A DNA stretch of 34,604 nt from Clostridiales bacterium (lineage in GTDB: Bacteria > Bacillota > Clostridia > Peptostreptococcales > Anaerovoracaceae): the NCBI GenBank assembly GCA_022763735.1, contig JALEQY010000071.1, positions 1 through 34,604 of the forward strand, read 5' to 3'. Positions within the stretch are counted from its first letter, which is position 1. Each line of letters begins with the position of its first letter. The translations under genes were made by a program, and so were the position numbers. The notes under the pieces are model-generated. The model was not told the origin of the DNA. It worked only from the letters and a program-made list of their open reading frames with translations, and ran no database searches. Positions 34,301-34,604 of the stretch are shown in pieces.

Positions 34301-34604
34301 CTTAGCTCCTGCGAGGATTGTAATCCTCTGTGGCTCCGGATGATAATATCTGCATTCCTGCTCATCAGTCATCACTTCAGTTATCTCATAAGTTCCTGCA
34401 GACAGATTTTCAATTATTATCAGCCCCTCATCATCTGTCACAGCTTTTCTGACTTCTCCGGTCACAGTATTTTTCACAGTGAACTCCCAACCTTTTAAAG
34501 AACCGTTATCATCCGTCTGCTTTGATATTATCAGCCCAGGGTTTTCTGTCTTTTTCTTATTAATAAAACTGTTAGATGAAGTTCCCAGTGTATTGCTTCC
34601 TGAT
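31346..34604 (-). CDS. large SpaA/Cna-B-repeat surface protein, 5' end outside window
   Basis: Partial: the frame is open to the window edge, giving 1085 codons without a start. A GTG at 34477 is internal. From the N-terminal side there are about five SpaA/Cna-B-like domains, shown by repeated Lys-containing strands (VRIKKVSEDG, VFIKKSDEKG, VELQKVDESG) and E-box strands (YVVEETG, YRFYETSVPAGY, YYLKEIKAPRGY, YYFLEKEAPLSY). These are the Lys and Glu positions of self-formed isopeptide bonds. A larger pilin-like (FctA/Spy0128-type) domain follows, then a bacterial Ig-like segment (KVAGCYTLTVTHSESG) and a Listeria-Bacteroides repeat (HFVVDGGSS to YAKWVH). A C-terminal DUF6273-like domain (NALETNIGGWEGSELRAAMNS; YTYWTRSLSVDSSGF) completes it. 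It is expected at the cell surface as an adhesin. No LPXTG or membrane anchor is present at the C-terminus, which stops abruptly at SFTGS. Confidence 0.85.
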   Translation of the reverse strand, partial: SGSNTLGTSSNSFINKKKTENPGLIISKQTDDNGSLKGWEFTVKNTVTGEVRKAVTDDEGLIIIENLSAGTYEITEVMTDEQECRYYHPEPQRITILAGAKSYSVVSFENKGISQSVRIKKVSEDGMIEGIEFTISGTKYSGTEYECDIEPISGTSDENGILNVGGLPPGEYVVEETGFEADKYINAYPLEGYENPARKFTVTGEGVVLNGKLMDSGEIEFENRPYKIRLEKTEMLADGTLTDNPVKGAEYELYYMNGTEEILTGVYTTDSDGVIEVYDVCPGNYRFYETSVPAGYIERSEEETLEFTLKSTGNGSITIKDFNRQKYGSVFIKKSDEKGNPVENSEFGLFYDEACKNAAMDKNGKMLVEKSDERGYIIFDNLEWNTYYLKEIKAPRGYEVSDDVKPILIGYDDISDAVTTDYEMHIKNDRKKGTVELQKVDESGDIIEGCAVYDLYRNDGVLIKEGLRTGIDNDGDGSPDGTGVIRVSGLEWGSYYFLEKEAPLSYSLSEEKVRFTVNAFSGGSVQRLKAVDRIQTTYVIATKKILASDIHYEHGVPSFTFNLKGTDVAGAEHEYNRVVTFPESYVDAHTAADGYVSISTTFSDISAGIYDLTEDKVIRYEFREIEANSLINGRVNGESVRFDLLDGKTIGAATFINVKNEWNNYSDTGTRANIVKKQKLYTALTAEYTGKVLEGNMPVDDFNDYLEVNAVYDDGSEVKLEASDYSVADIDGNIFDRTPKVAGCYTLTVTHSESGIEYSAIVEIQVAPAEWCTVHFVVDGGSSLQDMKVWKYDTLSESTNDVSRYTTYRDYYKFSGWFTDENRVREFSTDKSEVISDITLYAKWVHKHLSDYSWDEIEAISLSGKAADILGECFDETKEDIRDGRLSSYEHTGSFSYQGKKVHAMITGFGTDTDTEGRMVGISFMTYEAAGKAPMNALETNIGGWEGSELRAAMNSGINADITDAALKNSMKQVKRLSAVKSDDGSLNIVTTYDKLAVPSQMELAGVFGFESRFTAVPDIEYGVLKSLKGEGNMYPLFNGIVPDGSLNSEKALGRGYTYWTRSLSVDSSGFCTVLPNGAFSFTGS

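Overview
The window reads as a chromosomal segment of an anaerobic Bacillota, most likely class Clostridia. The basis is a Gram-positive division and cell-wall (dcw) cluster without ftsA, a MutS2/ZapA/PheST neighbourhood, a PheS with a cysteine-rich insert, strong AGGAGG ribosome binding sites, moderately AT-rich DNA, and a surface protein built of SpaA/Cna-B repeats. Family and genus cannot be fixed from sequence alone. No sporulation gene is recognisable.

Layout. (1) Positions 1-2282 hold a hairpin terminator and a complete IS21-family element (istA, istB, ends at 141 and 2282). (2) Positions 2296-2627 hold a small basic orphan gene with a possible -1 frameshift extension. (3) Positions 2842-3222 hold a tRNA operon on the minus strand (Asn-Leu-fMet) with a consensus promoter and a terminator. 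(4) From 27721 down to 3280 all genes lie on the minus strand. In order of transcription they are mraZ, rsmH, ftsL, a PASTA-bearing transpeptidase, murF, mraY, murD, ftsW, murG, murA, ftsQ/divIB and ftsZ. A terminator follows ftsZ, and then come a TrmH-type methyltransferase, pheS, pheT, zapA, mutS2, argS, a radical SAM protein and a TPR protein. (5) sfsA is on the minus strand upstream of mraZ. A lipoprotein gene diverges from it on the plus strand, followed by lgt and ychF. (6) The right edge holds the 3' part of a very large minus-strand surface-protein gene that runs out of the window.

How the genes work together. The dcw genes make lipid II from UDP-GlcNAc (MurA, MurD, MurF, MraY, MurG), polymerise and cross-link it at the septum (FtsW plus the transpeptidase, with FtsL and DivIB) and position the Z ring (FtsZ; ZapA is encoded downstream). 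PheS/PheT/ArgS and the tRNA genes serve translation. Lgt lipidates proteins such as the lipoprotein encoded just before it.

Most of the window is conserved housekeeping DNA. The parts worth a second look are regulatory: a terminator-like hairpin that contains the murA Shine-Dalgarno sequence and whose U-tract contains the murA start codon; a second hairpin before the transpeptidase gene; helically phased TGG repeats across the mraZ promoter; a retroviral-type U_UUU_UUA heptamer at the end of the orphan gene; a 15-bp-arm palindrome filling the gap between two tRNAs; and a surface protein that ends without a sortase signal, possibly through a frameshift. I did not find a clearly new multi-gene system.
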